A DNA stretch of 64,000 nt from Nostoc sp. HK-01 (GTDB taxonomy: Bacteria > Cyanobacteriota > Cyanobacteriia > Cyanobacteriales > Nostocaceae). Every line of letters starts with the position of its first letter. Position 1 is the first letter of the stretch. Below are positions 62,540 through 64,000 of the stretch, piece after piece. Where the stretch lies: the NCBI GenBank assembly GCA_003990705.1, contig AP018318.1, forward strand, positions 4,467,501 to 4,531,500, written 5' to 3'. The notes below the pieces were generated by a model that saw only the letters and a list, made by a program, of their open reading frames with translations, ran no database searches and was not told where the DNA came from. A program made the translations under genes and the position numbers.

Positions 62540-64000
62540 TTAATTTTTACTTGGTTTGAGCGCCAACAGCACTTCTAGTTGACTAGTAGATTTGTCGGGA
62601 CTAGTGGCGGTTGCAGCCAAACCACGAATCGAATTTAGAAGGGCAGTAGTCTCAGGTGGAATTGGTCTACCTTGGGCAGCAAAACGATTAACTAAAGATA
62701 CAGCTTTATCCATATCTAAGTAGAAATAACCGCCGTTAGGTTGTTGCAATGAACTGGTAACAGTTTTAAAGGTATCACTTTGATCGAGAGAAGGGCTTTT
62801 ACTAGCTGCTAAAGCGTCAGCAACAGGGCCGCCAAGTGCTAAAAAGACGGTATCTTGATCTAACCAACCATGAGCTAATAATGCTCCTTGTTGGGGTATT
62901 TGCCATTCTGTGACATCTTTACCGCCAATTTTGCGGGTGGCGATGTTAATTCTTTGGGCTTTGGCTAGGTCGTCAAGTTTAGTAAAGGTAGCTTCTGCGG
63001 TTTTGCGATCGCTTGTATCAAAGACAAAAGCACCACCAAAACCCACACTTGCTAACACGCCTTGATTAGAGGGAATCGCCCCAACGCCAAATTCCCCATC
63101 CATCCAACCAAAAATTTCTTTATCTAAGTCAATATTGGCTAATTTTAATTGACTGCGGACTTGTTGCAGGGTTTGTTGAACTTCTGGATAATCTTTTGAC
63201 TGTTCTACGAGTGTTTGCCAGCCCCGACTGATACCATTACCATTAATCAGCGCAAAGGTATCACTAGGAAATTGTGCCAATATCTTAGCTGGTGTGTTTT
63301 GATACTGAAATTTGCTTAGTTGCGGATCTAAATTAGCGATCGCTTTTACCCGCACTCCCTGATCATCTACACCAACACCAGCCACCATTGATTTTACCTG
63401 TTTCAACTGTGACAATGTTTGTGGCGGTAATGCTTTGCCCTGTCCATTGGCTGCTGCAAATTGCTGTATCATGCCAGCATAGTCTGGTACATAAATTTGC
63501 GCCAGAGTATTTTGCAGATTTACACTCTTGCTGAGAAGATTATTAACCCCTTCTTTATTAGCAAAGGAAGGTTGCCCTTTTAAGGTATCAATTGCTTTTT
63601 CTACAGATTGTTTTTCTGGAGCTAATAACAAATAACTATTATTGACGACTACATTATATGTTGGTCTTGAATTTTCTATTGTTTCGGTAATCTTTTCACC
63701 TTTATAATCATATTCTTTACTTTTCACTCCTTTTTGACTTTTTAATTTATTGGCAAAATTTAAAGCAGTAAGTTTATCTTTGATCCCTACCACCATTAAA
63801 ATATTTGTTTCTTGTTGTAATTTTATTGGGGGCTTGGCTGCATTCCCAGGAGTTGGAAACTGAGCCGGTTTAATTGTACTGGGGGGTAACACGGCAAACA
63901 TTACACCACCAACCCAAGGCTTGATATCTTTTTCGTAAGAAATATCACTGCCTTTAAACATATCTTTGTTCAAGTCTTCTAGACTTTTTGTCAGCAGCTT
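62540..64000 (-). CDS. DUF3352 family protein (5' end beyond the window)
   Basis: The frame stays open to base 64000 (KLLTKSLEDLNKDMFKG reads on from the edge), so the N-terminus is missing. What remains is about 486 residues of a DUF3352 protein: FAVLPPSTIKPAQFP, ILMVVGIKDKLTALNFANKL, LAQFPSDTFALINGN, VGFGGAFVFDTSDRK and FYLDMDKAVSLVNRFA. Cyanobacterial members usually have an N-terminal signal or membrane anchor and are thought to be exported; that part is not visible. Function is unknown. Confidence 0.85.
   Translation of the reverse strand, partial: KLLTKSLEDLNKDMFKGSDISYEKDIKPWVGGVMFAVLPPSTIKPAQFPTPGNAAKPPIKLQQETNILMVVGIKDKLTALNFANKLKSQKGVKSKEYDYKGEKITETIENSRPTYNVVVNNSYLLLAPEKQSVEKAIDTLKGQPSFANKEGVNNLLSKSVNLQNTLAQIYVPDYAGMIQQFAAANGQGKALPPQTLSQLKQVKSMVAGVGVDDQGVRVKAIANLDPQLSKFQYQNTPAKILAQFPSDTFALINGNGISRGWQTLVEQSKDYPEVQQTLQQVRSQLKLANIDLDKEIFGWMDGEFGVGAIPSNQGVLASVGFGGAFVFDTSDRKTAEATFTKLDDLAKAQRINIATRKIGGKDVTEWQIPQQGALLAHGWLDQDTVFLALGGPVADALAASKSPSLDQSDTFKTVTSSLQQPNGGYFYLDMDKAVSLVNRFAAQGRPIPPETTALLNSIRGLAATATSPDKSTSQLEVLLALKPSKN

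Noticed and set aside
1-64000. tRNA or rRNA genes
   Set aside because: I scanned the spacers for cloverleaf-like patterns with a T-loop GTTCRA and acceptor pairing and found none that I could support.

Overview
The window looks like chromosome of a filamentous, probably heterocystous, cyanobacterium of the Nostoc/Anabaena/Calothrix type. The evidence is the very frequent HIP1 palindrome (GCGATCGC), an XisH/XisI pair, a PaO/Tic55-type Rieske protein, Rcp1-like response regulators, a probable cyanobacteriochrome GAF domain, and spacers full of short palindromic repeats typical of that group. I saw no rRNA, tRNA, prophage or CRISPR array. This is mostly core chromosome with accessory islands and several families of small mobile repeats.

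Layout. 1-6.1 kb holds transport and sulfur assimilation: a TauE/SafE permease, two divergent CadD-like transporters whose starts are 23 bp apart, then cysK, an Rrf2 regulator and cysE. 6.3-7.3 kb is a VioB-type ferritin-like protein. 7.5-17.5 kb is the most unusual part: an alpha/beta hydrolase, a C25-gingipain-like cysteine peptidase, and a 2025-residue CHAT peptidase-STAND NTPase-membrane helix-WD40 protein, all on the minus strand, followed by the decayed remains of a second CHAT-STAND-WD40 gene. 18-22.5 kb carries an AI-2E family transporter, a small membrane protein, ftsH and xisHI. A 21-bp tandem repeat array precedes aroA; then come a DUF3598-like protein and hisS. 26.3-34.3 kb is an accessory metabolic stretch: two convergent alpha/beta hydrolase paralogs lacking a classical Ser nucleophile, a dihydropyrimidinase-like amidohydrolase, an Asp/Asn beta-hydroxylase-like oxygenase, a bicupin, a Rieske oxygenase, an NTF2-fold protein and an unknown protein.

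34.5-44.3 kb holds an acyltransferase, an OmpR-type regulator divergent from hisG (short form), a three-gene light/redox-type signalling operon (GAF-PAS-CBCR-like GAF kinase, Rcp1-like regulator, REC-PAS-PAS hybrid kinase), pyrB and a DUF218 protein. 44.5-51.3 kb has an exported diheme oxidoreductase with a very long gene-free upstream region, mgtE with a structured leader, and a MazF-type toxin with an RHH antitoxin. 51.9-64 kb has a full-length bacterial relative of eukaryotic phosphorylase kinase alpha/beta subunits carrying an in-frame repeat insertion, a lipoprotein-anchored methyltransferase, an amino-acid permease broken by one in-frame amber codon, an RppB/RppA-like two-component pair, a DUF1232 protein, a Cache-domain kinase, and the 3' part of a DUF3352 gene running off the end.

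How the parts fit. CysE makes O-acetylserine, CysK turns it into cysteine, and the Rrf2 protein between them is positioned to regulate them as CymR does in Firmicutes. In the CHAT locus, WD40 propellers would sense, the STAND ATPase would switch, and CHAT and C25-like peptidases plus the hydrolase would be effectors; this is inference from architecture. Two families of palindromic elements with terminal inverted repeats, one of them twice carrying an identical 99-bp nested insertion, account for much of the non-coding sequence.
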